Shown: in pieces, positions 46,325 to 53,817 of the stretch | How the letters are laid out: each line of letters starts with the position of its first letter | How positions within the stretch are numbered: position 1 is the first letter of the stretch | Source: Terriglobus tenax | GTDB lineage: Bacteria; Acidobacteriota; Terriglobia; Terriglobales; Acidobacteriaceae | Direction of reading: 5' to 3' | DNA: 64,000 nucleotides | Assembly: GCF_025685395.1 (NCBI RefSeq) | Contig: NZ_JAGSYA010000003.1 | Location: 186,001-250,000 of the forward strand | Notes under the pieces: generated by a model | Told to the model about the DNA's origin: nothing | Databases searched by the model: none | What the model saw: the letters and a program-made list of their open reading frames with translations, nothing else | Program-made: the position numbers and the translations under genes

Positions 46325-47827
46325 ATGAAGAAGACGGGAAATGCCTGGGGAATTGCTGTAAAGGCCCTGACCAAGAACAAGCTGCAGACCGTGCTCACCA
46401 TGCTCGGCATGACCATCGGTGTGGCCACCGTGCTTACCATGATCGCGCTGGGCGCGGGCGCTGAAGCCTCCATCCAGGACCAGGTGCGTTCCGCCGGCAT
46501 GAACCTGATCATCGTTCAGGGCGGGAACTGGAGCCGTGGCAATGGCAGCGGTAATGACAGCGTGATGGGCGCTTCGCTTCGCCAGGAATCGCACGCGAAA
46601 CTCGTCAGCGCGGTATGGGAGCCATCGGCGCATCCGCGCCTCGTCCGTGTGCAGGGAGAAGCTCCCGCAGCCGGCGAAGCCGCCGGCTCCGAAGGCGGAT
46701 TCGTCATGAAGAAAAAGGGACGCCCCGGTGACGGCAAGGAAGGACGTGGTGCTTCTACCACCTTCACGGACGCCGATGTTGAAGCCATTCGCAAGATCAA
46801 GGGCGTGCAGTTCGCCTCCGGCGGCATTCACGATACCGTCGCCATTGAGACCGCCGACAAGCGCATCGTTACCTCCATGCATGGGGACGACACCGAGCTT
46901 CTGAAGATCCGCCGCGGTTGGGTCTTTCCCTTTGGCCGCTTCTATTCGAAGGGCGAGGAGAAGAAGAGCGAGAACGCCGTTGCGCTGGGCCAGTATGTGG
47001 CGACGCAACTCTTCGGTGCGGCGAATCCCGTGGGCAAAACCATTACTCTGAAGGGCGAGCCGTTCAAAGTTGTCGGCGTGGTGGGCAGCGGCAGCTGGAT
47101 GGTGCAGCCCAAGGAGCATGACGACCAGTTCGACGCCGTCTACGTTCCCGTCGGCGCCATGAAGCGTCTACTGGGGCAGAACTACCTGAGCGTTGCAGCC
47201 GTCACGACTGAGAGCACCGGTGATGTGTTGCGCGTGGAGAACACGCTGAAGGAACTGCTGCGCGAGCGGCACCACATCAGCGACAACGATCCCGATGACT
47301 TCACCGTGGTGGGCGAGGCGCACAAGACCATGGAGCACTCCATGCGGCCCGACGTTGCGAGTGCCGTGATGGGCAACGCCGCGCACCTGGACAAGATGAC
47401 GCTCGATCAGCTTGGCCGCACACTCGATTCTGCCAGCGCCACCATGTCCGCGTTGCTGATCAGCATCGCTACGGTCTCGCTGATCGTCGGCGGCATCGGG
47501 GTCATGAACATCATGCTCTTGTCGGTTTCGCAGCGCACCAAGGAGATCGGCATCCGCCGTGCCATCGGTGCTCGCTCGGCTGACGTGCTGACACAGTTCC
47601 TGCTGGAGGCTGCAACCCTAAGTGTCGGCGGCGGTCTGCTGGGAATCATTCTCGGTGTAACTCTGTCCGTCTCCATTGCCCGCACCATCGGCTGGTCGAC
47701 CAGCGTCTCCCTTCCTGCGGTGGCGATCTCGTTTGTCATCTCCGCGGGTATCGGCATCTTCTTCGGGTACTACCCGGCCAAGCAGGCTTCGCAGGTGATG
47801 CCGCTGACCGCGCTGCGCCACGAGTAA
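46325..47827 (+). CDS. MacB-like ABC transporter permease (FtsX type)
   Basis: The 500-residue protein has the MacB topology: a first helix at about residues 18-40 (TVLTMLGMTIGVATVLTM), a MacB_PCD periplasmic domain of about 320 residues and three C-terminal helices in an FtsX domain (IATVSLIVGGIGVMNIMLLS, RTKEIGIRRAIGAR, VMPLTALRHE). The periplasmic domain contains a Lys/Gly-rich insertion (KKKGRPGDGKEGRG). No ATP-binding domain, MacA-like adaptor or TolC is adjacent. The ATG at 46325 follows GGAGAG nine bases upstream; an upstream in-frame start at 46244 would add 27 residues with no support. Confidence 0.85.
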   Translation: MKKTGNAWGIAVKALTKNKLQTVLTMLGMTIGVATVLTMIALGAGAEASIQDQVRSAGMNLIIVQGGNWSRGNGSGNDSVMGASLRQESHAKLVSAVWEPSAHPRLVRVQGEAPAAGEAAGSEGGFVMKKKGRPGDGKEGRGASTTFTDADVEAIRKIKGVQFASGGIHDTVAIETADKRIVTSMHGDDTELLKIRRGWVFPFGRFYSKGEEKKSENAVALGQYVATQLFGAANPVGKTITLKGEPFKVVGVVGSGSWMVQPKEHDDQFDAVYVPVGAMKRLLGQNYLSVAAVTTESTGDVLRVENTLKELLRERHHISDNDPDDFTVVGEAHKTMEHSMRPDVASAVMGNAAHLDKMTLDQLGRTLDSASATMSALLISIATVSLIVGGIGVMNIMLLSVSQRTKEIGIRRAIGARSADVLTQFLLEAATLSVGGGLLGIILGVTLSVSIARTIGWSTSVSLPAVAISFVISAGIGIFFGYYPAKQASQVMPLTALRHE

Positions 47828-47854
47828 ACAAAATATCCAAGGGCATACGTGGTT

Positions 47855-48337
47855 CTAGGCTGGTTCCGATACCGGAGCTTCGCGCAACCACTTATGCATC
47901 TTGGGATAGGTTTCCATGGTCGTCAGTCCCATCCACTGGAGCAGGGGAACGCCGACAGCGCCTGCACGGAAGCTCTCGATCAGGCGTTCGCTGCTCCCTT
48001 TGTAGCCGTTCTCGTGGAAGACGATTTCAGGCGGCAGGCCGAGATGGACGGCCGCGGTGTAAGACCAGATTTGGGCGGCGATCTCCGTGCCCATATCAGA
48101 ACCAGTGTTTGTGCTTCCTTTGGCGCGGTCTTCCGGAATTATCGTGGCCACGTGGCCTGCTTCATGGAGCAGGTCGCCGGGGTAAAGAAGCTTCTCCATG
48201 TCGACAAGCAGACCGTTGGGCTGGATACGGATGCCAGGAAGGAAGGTCTCGCCTTCGATCGCTTCCATACGGATGTCGAGGCCAATCTGCCGGAGAAAGT
48301 CCACGATGGTGCGAACGGTGGGGTCAGAAATCTGCAT
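47855..48337 (-). CDS. HExxH-motif protein, possible zinc metallopeptidase
   Basis: The 160-residue protein contains HEAGH in DLLHEAGHVATII (about residues 55-60), a canonical zinc-binding HExxH, and a possible downstream Glu in TNTGSDMGTEIAAQIWSY. No signal peptide or transmembrane segment is seen. Families with this small minimal catalytic domain include IrrE/ImmA-like peptidases, but no HTH is fused. I place the start at ATG 48337; an open frame continues upstream to 48469 but crosses the terminator of the SDR gene. Convergent with the MacB-like permease. Confidence 0.65.
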   Translation of the reverse strand: MQISDPTVRTIVDFLRQIGLDIRMEAIEGETFLPGIRIQPNGLLVDMEKLLYPGDLLHEAGHVATIIPEDRAKGSTNTGSDMGTEIAAQIWSYTAAVHLGLPPEIVFHENGYKGSSERLIESFRAGAVGVPLLQWMGLTTMETYPKMHKWLREAPVSEPA

Positions 48338-48383
48338 GCGATGAAAGTGTAGCCTCTGCTTCCGTAGGGGAGCAGTGCCTTCA

Positions 48384-48443
48384 TAAAAATGAAAGGGCTT
48401 TCGCCTTGGGTCCTTTGCAATGGCCCTGAGCGAAAGCCCTTTC
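48384..48443 (-). terminator. Terminator downstream of the SDR gene
   Basis: On the minus strand, GAAAGGGCTTTCGC (48443-48430) pairs with GCGAAAGCCCTTTC (48404-48391), 14 bp perfect, followed by ATTTTTA. Confidence 0.8.
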
Positions 48444-48483
48444 CTCTCTGGAGTAAGCGGCCTCTCCACAGAGAGAGTGCTTT

Positions 48484-49266
48484 TTACTGACGGAACATCG
48501 GAGCACCGAACGGAGCGCCGGTTGCGCCTCCATCCACCATCAGTTCCACCGCATTCACATACGACGAATCATCCGATGCCAGGAAGAGAGCGGCCTTGGC
48601 CAGCTCCTCCGGCTCTCCCCAGCGGCCTAGCGGAATACCTGCTGCAATCGCAGCAACGCGCTTCTGGCGTGCTTCATCCGGAGCGCTGGAACTTGCACCG
48701 CGCGTCCAGATCGGCGTCTTGGTCGCACCGGGAGCTACTACGTTGACACGAATGTTCCGCGGCGCCAGGTCGCCTGCAATGGCGCGCGCCATCGACACCA
48801 CGCCGCCCTTGGTCGCAGCATAGGCCGCATATCCGGGAGCTCCCAGATAGTTGTGCACGGATCCGTTGATGATGATGCTGCCGCCATCGTTCAGCAGAGG
48901 AGCGGCCGCATTGATGGTGAAGAAAACACCGTTCAGGTTGATGTTGATGATGTTCTCAAACACCGCCTCATCCGTGCTTCCGGTCGGTGTGGAACCGCTG
49001 ATCCCGGCGTTGGCAAAGACGATGTCGAGCTTGCCGAAGTCCTTTGCCAGAGCCTCAAAGAGCTGTTTGCGCTCCTCGCGGTTGGTCACGTCGGCACGAT
49101 AGGCGCGAGCGCCCGGTCCAAGCAGGGCGGCGGCCTCGTCCAATGTCTTCTGGTCGCGGCCGGTAATGGCCACCTGCGCGCCTTGTTCCACAAACAGCTT
49201 GGCGGTGGCCAGTCCAATGCCGCTGTTGCCGCCTGTAATCAGGGCTTTCTTTCCGGAGAGTTTCAT
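48484..49266 (-). CDS. Short-chain dehydrogenase/reductase (classical SDR)
   Basis: The 260-residue protein has the NAD(P)-binding motif TGGNSGIG at residues 10-17, NAG at about 90, the catalytic Ser in IINGS and YAATKGG with Tyr and Lys of YxxxK. It ends with a C-terminal VDGGATGAPFG. The ATG at 49266 is chosen so that MKLSGKKALITGG starts at the first beta strand. It is divergent from a TetR regulator with an 18/22 palindrome between them, so it is probably the regulated target. Substrate unknown. Confidence 0.9.
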   Translation of the reverse strand: MKLSGKKALITGGNSGIGLATAKLFVEQGAQVAITGRDQKTLDEAAALLGPGARAYRADVTNREERKQLFEALAKDFGKLDIVFANAGISGSTPTGSTDEAVFENIININLNGVFFTINAAAPLLNDGGSIIINGSVHNYLGAPGYAAYAATKGGVVSMARAIAGDLAPRNIRVNVVAPGATKTPIWTRGASSSAPDEARQKRVAAIAAGIPLGRWGEPEELAKAALFLASDDSSYVNAVELMVDGGATGAPFGAPMFRQ

Positions 49267-49325
49267 GGTGATCTGCATCCTTTCGGGAGTGGCCGTCTCA
49301 AATATGATGACGGTCATGTTTCGTT

Positions 49326-49347
49326 ATGTAGGATGATCGTCCTATAT
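49326..49347. promoter_or_regulatory. Palindromic operator between SDR and TetR genes
   Basis: ATGTAGGATGATCG followed by TCCTATAT (49326-49347) is a 22-bp imperfect palindrome, matching its reverse complement at 18 of 22 positions, with TAGGA/TCCTA half-sites. It sits 16 bp before the TetR ATG and 60 bp before the SDR ATG, the classic layout of a TetR autorepressor that also controls the divergent enzyme gene. Confidence 0.65.
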
Positions 49348-49362
49348 CGAGGATTCACAAAG

Positions 49363-49890
49363 ATGCGTTATTCCGTCGAACAGACTCAGCAGCACCATCG
49401 CCGTATTATTCAGGAGGCCTCCCGTCTCTTCCGCGAGCGTGGTTTTGAGCACGTCACCGTCTCCGAGGTGATGAAGGCTGCCGGTCTGACGCACGGGGCC
49501 TTTTACGCGCATTTCCAGTCCAAGGACGAACTGCAGGCCGCCGCCGTGGAGTACGGTCTGCAGCAGTCGCTGGGCCGCATCCAGCAGAGCCTCGGCTCCC
49601 AGAAGGAACGGAAGGCCTATCTGGATCGCTACCTGAGTCCTGCGCACCGGGACACCCCCGGCGACGGCTGCACCATGGCGGCCCTGGGGGAAGAGATCGC
49701 CCGCTGCCCGGAGGTTGTGCGCCAGGCCTTCACCCGTGAGGTGAAGGAGCTGCTGAAACTCGGCTCCGAGGGCCGGGGAGAGACGATCCGGAGAACCGCC
49801 CTGATGGTAGGAGCCATGGTGCTGGCCCGCGCCATCGACGACGAGACCTTCTCCGGGGAGATTCTCCGCGAGGCGCGAAAGGGCGTCTAG
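49363..49890 (+). CDS. TetR/AcrR family transcriptional regulator
   Basis: The 175-residue protein has an N-terminal TetR HTH (RRIIQEASRLFRERGFEHVT, VSEVMKAAGLTHGAFYAHFQ) and an all-helical ligand domain with a conserved GCTMAALGEEIA segment near residue 105. This pattern is common in TetR regulators next to SDR or nitroreductase genes that respond to electrophiles. It is divergent from the SDR gene, and a palindromic operator lies between the two starts. It ends in a strong terminator. Confidence 0.88.
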   Translation: MRYSVEQTQQHHRRIIQEASRLFRERGFEHVTVSEVMKAAGLTHGAFYAHFQSKDELQAAAVEYGLQQSLGRIQQSLGSQKERKAYLDRYLSPAHRDTPGDGCTMAALGEEIARCPEVVRQAFTREVKELLKLGSEGRGETIRRTALMVGAMVLARAIDDETFSGEILREARKGV

Positions 49891-49964
49891 CCGACTCACT
49901 CTGGAAGATCTCCCCTCCGCGGCTGCGCTGCGGTTGAGAGGAGTGAATATCCTGCCTGGCAGCA

Positions 49965-49999
49965 AAAGGCCAGCCCATCCCCGGGCTGGCCTTTCCATT
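49965..49999 (+). terminator. Terminator of the TetR gene
   Basis: AAAGGCCAGCCC (49965-49976) pairs with GGGCTGGCCTTT (49983-49994), loop ATCCCC, followed by CCATTTT. Confidence 0.85.
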
Positions 50000-50011
50000 T
50001 TGGAACCTGTG

Positions 50012-50039
50012 CAGCGCTGTGATGCCCATCACAGCGCTG
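50012..50039. promoter_or_regulatory. Perfect CRP-type binding site upstream of the oxidase genes
   Basis: CAGCGCTGTGAT (50012-50023) and ATCACAGCGCTG (50028-50039) form a perfect 12-bp inverted repeat around GCCC. The core TGTGAT-N4-ATCACA equals the consensus of CRP-class regulators. No T-tract follows, and the TetR terminator lies just upstream, so it is not a terminator. A possible -10 (CATACT) at 50059-50064 puts the site close to a class II activator position. The nearby Crp/Fnr protein (51971-52675) has the matching recognition helix. Confidence 0.7.
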
Positions 50040-50086
50040 AAATGTCCTGAAGCTCGAACATACTTTTCAAGGAGGACATCCCAGAC

Positions 50087-50245
50087 ATGGTTCCGATCTG
50101 CAAAAACACGGTAGCGTCATGGGCTATTCATCCGTGCAGCGGTCACTGCACGGGCTACGGGGCGCATGCGGGGTGTCCTCCATTGATTGTGATCGCCATC
50201 CAGCAGCAGGTGGCCAAAACCTCGGGGGAGGGAAGCAGACGATGA
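50087..50245 (+). CDS. Small Cys/His-containing ORF coupled to ctaD
   Basis: The 52-residue frame starts at ATG 50087, eleven bases after a perfect AAGGAGG (50069-50075). Its stop TGA overlaps the ctaD start codon (ATGA at 50242-50245), so the two would be translationally coupled. The middle is [18 protein letters not shown], with three Cys and three His within 18 residues; a fourth Cys is at position 5. A hydrophobic patch follows (LIVIAIQ). It could be a small metal-binding partner of the oxidase or a leader peptide controlling ctaD translation. I know no matching family; the strong ribosome-binding site and coupling are the evidence that it is translated. Confidence 0.5.
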   Translation: MVPICKNTVASWAIHPCSGHCTGYGAHAGCPPLIVIAIQQQVAKTSGEGSRR

Positions 50246-51918
50246 GTACTGCCGCGATTAGTCCGGACCTGGTGAGCGAGAAGGAAGCACGCGCCCAGCG
50301 CACCAATTACCTGAATGCCACCCACGGTATCAAGAGCTGGTTGCTCACCGTGGACCACAAGCGCATCGCCCTCCTGTACCTGATGGGCGTCAGCTTCTTC
50401 TTCCTGGTGGGCGGCCTGCTTGCGATGGTCATCCGCATGGAGCTGCTCACACCGGACGCCGACCTGATGGCGATGGATACCTACAACAAGGTATTCACCA
50501 TGCACGGTGTCGTCATGGTCTTCTTCGTGCTGATCCCCGCGGTTCCGGCGGTCATCGGTAACTTTGTCTTACCCATGATGCTGGGGGCAAGGGACCTGGC
50601 GTTTCCAAAGATCAACCTGCTGAGCTGGTACCTGTACATGATCGCCGGCCTTCTGCTGGTGGTCACGGTGGTCAACGGAGGCGTGGATACCGGCTGGACC
50701 TTCACCGCTCCGCTCAGCACGCGCTTCGTCAATACCAACGTCATCACCGCCGGTCTGGCTGCATTTGTCGCAGGCTTCTCGTCCATCCTTACCGGGCTGA
50801 ACTTTATTGTCACCATTCACCGGATGCGCGCGCCGGGTCTCACCTGGTTCCGTCTGCCGCTGTTCGTATGGGCTAACTACTCGGCCAGCATCATCATGAT
50901 CCTGGGCACACCGGTGGTCAGCGTCACCATCATCATGGTTGCCGTGGAGCGCCTGTTCCATTTCGGATTCTTCGACCCCACCATGGGCGGCGATCCGGTT
51001 CTGTTCCAACATCTGTTCTGGTTCTACTCACACCCTGCCGTGTACGTCATGCTGCTGCCGTCGATGGGCATCATCAGCGAGATCATCGCCTGCTTTAGCC
51101 GCAAGCGTCCCTTCGGCTACACGGCGGTGGCCTTCAGCTCGGTCTCGATCGCCGTCTTCGGCTTCTTCGTGTGGGAACACCACATGTTCATCATGGGCGT
51201 CAGCCAGTACTCGGCTCTGGTCTTCAGCCTGCTTACCATGCTGGTCGCTGTCCCTTCGGCTATCAAGAGCTTCAACTGGTCGGCGACTCTGTACAAGGGC
51301 TCCATTGAGTTCAAGGCGCCGATGATCTACGCGCTCGGCTTCCTTGGCCTGTTCGTGGTGGGCGGCTGCACCGGCATCTTCCTGGGCAACCTGGGCACGG
51401 ACATTCACCTGACCGAGACCTACTTTGTCGTCGCGCACTTCCACTTCGTCATGGTGGGTGCGGTCATCATGGGCTACCTCGGCGGGCTGCACTTCTGGTG
51501 GCCGAAGATCACCGGCCGTCTCTATCCGGAAACGCCTGCCAAGATCGCCGCTGCGCTCGTCTTCATCGGCTTCTTCTTCACCTTCGGTCCGCAGTTCATC
51601 CTTGGCTACCTGGGCATGCCTCGCCGCTATGCCATGTATCCCGCCGAGTGGACCGTGCTGAACGTGATGTCGACCGCCGGAGCCACCGTGATGGGCGCAG
51701 GCTACATGCTGGCCGCCGCCTACCTGATCTGGAGCCTCAAGTGGGGCAAGGTCGCCGGCGACAATCCCTGGAACGCGTACGGTCTGGAGTGGGAGACACA
51801 GTCGCCCCCGCTGACCGAGAACTTCCTGCGGACTCCGACGGTGACGCACGAAGCCTACGACTACGAGTGGATTGATTCGCAGAAGCGGAGCACGGCCACG
51901 GAACCTGAATTGATCTAG
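50242..51918 (+). CDS. ctaD: Cytochrome c oxidase subunit I, A2-type heme-copper oxidase
   Basis: The 558-residue, 12-helix protein carries all metal ligands: low-spin heme His in [11 protein letters not shown], the CuB His and the Tyr cross-link partner in [20 protein letters not shown] for the two further CuB His, and [11 protein letters not shown] for the heme His pair. The D-channel Asp ([10 protein letters not shown]) and K-channel Lys ([10 protein letters not shown]) are present. The YS motif before HPAVY and the lack of the helix-VI Glu place it in the A2 subclass. No subunit II, III or heme-assembly gene is adjacent, so it is expressed apart from a normal cox cluster. Start ATG 50242 follows GGGAGG; the upstream frame in the same phase lacks support. 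Confidence 0.93.
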   Translation: MSTAAISPDLVSEKEARAQRTNYLNATHGIKSWLLTVDHKRIALLYLMGVSFFFLVGGLLAMVIRMELLTPDADLMAMDTYNKVFTMHGVVMVFFVLIPAVPAVIGNFVLPMMLGARDLAFPKINLLSWYLYMIAGLLLVVTVVNGGVDTGWTFTAPLSTRFVNTNVITAGLAAFVAGFSSILTGLNFIVTIHRMRAPGLTWFRLPLFVWANYSASIIMILGTPVVSVTIIMVAVERLFHFGFFDPTMGGDPVLFQHLFWFYSHPAVYVMLLPSMGIISEIIACFSRKRPFGYTAVAFSSVSIAVFGFFVWEHHMFIMGVSQYSALVFSLLTMLVAVPSAIKSFNWSATLYKGSIEFKAPMIYALGFLGLFVVGGCTGIFLGNLGTDIHLTETYFVVAHFHFVMVGAVIMGYLGGLHFWWPKITGRLYPETPAKIAAALVFIGFFFTFGPQFILGYLGMPRRYAMYPAEWTVLNVMSTAGATVMGAGYMLAAAYLIWSLKWGKVAGDNPWNAYGLEWETQSPPLTENFLRTPTVTHEAYDYEWIDSQKRSTATEPELI

Positions 51919-51931
51919 ATAAGTTTGCGGC

Positions 51932-51972
51932 AGCGGTTGGGCATACTGTTACGAGCCCAACCGCTATTTTTT
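51932..51972 (+). terminator. Terminator of ctaD
   Basis: AGCGGTTGGGC (51932-51942) pairs with GCCCAACCGCT (51955-51965), followed by ATTTTTT. Its T-tract touches the last codon of the convergent crp-like gene. Confidence 0.88.
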
Positions 51973-52675
51973 ACTGCGTCAGAGCTGCAAGCTGTTCAGG
52001 CCGCGGAATTTCAAGAAATGCACCCTTGCGATGGATCAGGGCTTCGCGCTCAAAGCGAGCCAGCAGACGGGTGGTTGTCTCCCGTGTAATGCCAGCCATC
52101 GAACCCAGCTCTTCGTGGGTCAGCGTCATGGCAAAACGCGTTGGCAGGGTAAGGTCGTTCGGCCGCGCCCACTCGATCAGCGTATTGGCCAGCCGTGCTG
52201 CCGCCGATCCGGACAGGGCCAGACGGCGTGCCGAAATCAGCGCCTGCTGATACTCGGAAGCAGCCTTGCTCGCACAATTCTGGCTCACCTGCGAGTGATC
52301 GCGCATAAACGTCATAAAGTCTGCCTGCGGAACTTTCTTCAGACGGCAGGGCTCCAGTGTCTCCGCCGTGGCCTCATAGGGCACATTGCGCAACACCGCC
52401 GCCAGGCCAATCACATCGCCCGGACCGGCAATGCGGAGCAGCAGCGAGTGGCCATTCTCCGCTGAAACCACCAGCTTCAGGCGTCCGCTGCACACCACGT
52501 ACAGGTTGCGAGGGGTGCTGCCTTCTTCCGTCACGCGTTCGCGTGATTCCACCGTGATCTGCTCGCCAAGCGTATCCAGATTTTCCAAGGACGCAGGATC
52601 GAGCGCACAGAAGCTGTTCGCATTCCGCAGAGTGCAATCCATGCAGCTTTTCTGGAAGCGTTCGGTCATGGACAT
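51971..52675 (-). CDS. Crp/Fnr family regulator with possible Fe-S cysteines
   Basis: The 234-residue protein (from ATG 52675) has a cyclic-nucleotide-binding-type beta roll, a dimerisation helix and a C-terminal HTH. Near the N-terminus Cys11-x2-Cys14-x8-Cys23, with Cys110, recalls the four cluster ligands of FNR (Cys20, 23, 29 and 122), so oxygen or NO sensing is plausible. The recognition helix GSMAGITRETTTRLLARFE has Arg, Glu and Arg where CRP has R180, E181 and R185, predicting TGTGA recognition. A perfect such site lies upstream of ctaD, whose 3' end faces this gene. ATG 52669 is an alternative start; upstream codons would run into the adh terminator. Confidence 0.87.
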   Translation of the reverse strand: MSMTERFQKSCMDCTLRNANSFCALDPASLENLDTLGEQITVESRERVTEEGSTPRNLYVVCSGRLKLVVSAENGHSLLLRIAGPGDVIGLAAVLRNVPYEATAETLEPCRLKKVPQADFMTFMRDHSQVSQNCASKAASEYQQALISARRLALSGSAAARLANTLIEWARPNDLTLPTRFAMTLTHEELGSMAGITRETTTRLLARFEREALIHRKGAFLEIPRPEQLAALTQ

Positions 52676-52696
52676 AGGCGCGTCGTTATTGTTGCA

Positions 52697-52727
52697 TGAA
52701 AAAGCGGCCCGCGCAGTGGCGGGCCGC
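52697..52727 (-). terminator. Terminator of the alcohol dehydrogenase gene
   Basis: On the minus strand GCGGCCCGC (52727-52719) pairs with GCGGGCCGC (52712-52704), six-base loop, followed by TTTTTC. Confidence 0.88.
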
Positions 52728-52739
52728 ATCTGGTTGATA

Positions 52740-53783
52740 TTACAGGCTCTTGCAGTCCAGCACGAAGCGGTATTTTACGTCCGCCTTCACCACGCGGACC
52801 CAGGCTTCGCTTAGCTTGTCGAAGCTGGTCATCTCAATGTCAGAGACGATGTTGTGTTTGCCGCAGAAGTCCAGCATCTCCTGGGTCTCGTTGATGCCGC
52901 CAATCGACGATCCGGTGACATGCTTGCGGCCAGCGGCGACGGAGAATGCGCCGACCTGCAGCGGAGTCTCCGGAATGCCCACGGTGCAGTACACGGCATC
53001 GCGCTTCAGAAGGCTCAGGTAAGGGTTGATGTCATGCGGCGCGGCAACACAATCCAGAATGAAATCGAAGGTGCGGATGTGGCCCTTGTCCCAGCCAGCT
53101 TCCTTGGTCAGGATGACCTCGTCGGCGCCCAGCTTCTTCGCATCCTCAATCTTCGAGGGCGAGGTGGTGAACTGCACCGTCTTCGCTCCGAAGGCGTGCG
53201 AGAACTTCAGGCCCATGTGGCCCAGACCGCCCAGGCCGATGATGCCGACCTTCTTGCCGGGACCCGCGCCGAAGTGCTTCAGCGGCGAGTAGGTGGTGAT
53301 GCCGGCGCACAGCAGCGGAGCCGCGGCAGCCAGGTCAAGGTTGTCCGGTACATGCAGCACAAAGGCCTCGTCGGCAACGATGTGGTTGGCATAGCCGCCA
53401 AAGGTCAGGTTGCCGTTCTTGTCCTTGCCGTTGTAGGTCCACACGGTAGCGAAGTTGTCGCAATACTGCTCATCGCCAGCCTTGCAGGAGGTGCAGGTAC
53501 GGCAGGAGTCGACCATGCAGCCGATGGCAGCCTTGTCGCCCACCTTGAACTTGGTCACGGACGATCCGACAGCGGCAATGCGACCGACAATCTCGTGGCC
53601 CGGAACCATCGGGAACATGGCATTGCCCCACTCATTACGGGCCTGGTGAATATCCGAGTGACAGATGCCGCAGAACTCAATGTCGATCAGCACATCGTTC
53701 GGGCCGGGATCGCGATGCTCAAAGTTCCATGGGGAGGGATCGGTCGTCGCATTGTGCGCAGCGTAGCCTTTGGTAGCAATCAT
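52740..53783 (-). CDS. Zinc-dependent alcohol dehydrogenase (YahK/CAD type)
   Basis: The 347-residue enzyme has the catalytic-zinc residues in EFCGICHSDIHQ and VPGHEIVGRIAAVG, the structural-zinc Cys quartet in CRTCTSCKAGDEQYC, and the NADP-binding motif GLGGLGHMGLKF. This is the cinnamyl-alcohol/YahK subgroup, broad-range NADPH aldehyde reductases active on aromatic and aliphatic aldehydes. It is 34 bp downstream of an AraC-type gene in the same direction, with AAGGAG before its ATG, so it is the probable target and co-transcribed partner of that regulator. A strong terminator follows. Confidence 0.93.
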   Translation of the reverse strand: MIATKGYAAHNATTDPSPWNFEHRDPGPNDVLIDIEFCGICHSDIHQARNEWGNAMFPMVPGHEIVGRIAAVGSSVTKFKVGDKAAIGCMVDSCRTCTSCKAGDEQYCDNFATVWTYNGKDKNGNLTFGGYANHIVADEAFVLHVPDNLDLAAAAPLLCAGITTYSPLKHFGAGPGKKVGIIGLGGLGHMGLKFSHAFGAKTVQFTTSPSKIEDAKKLGADEVILTKEAGWDKGHIRTFDFILDCVAAPHDINPYLSLLKRDAVYCTVGIPETPLQVGAFSVAAGRKHVTGSSIGGINETQEMLDFCGKHNIVSDIEMTSFDKLSEAWVRVVKADVKYRFVLDCKSL

Positions 53784-53817
53784 GGGTGCTTTCTCCTTGG
53801 TAAGGGGTCGGTTGGAA

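Noticed and set aside
48338-48469. N-terminal extension of the HExxH gene
   Set aside because: It would read through the 14-bp terminator hairpin of the SDR gene and adds only basic, unstructured residues.
50012-50039. Reading the perfect palindrome before the oxidase genes as a terminator
   Set aside because: It has no T-tract, and a complete terminator for the TetR gene already lies at 49965-49999; the core equals a CRP-type site.
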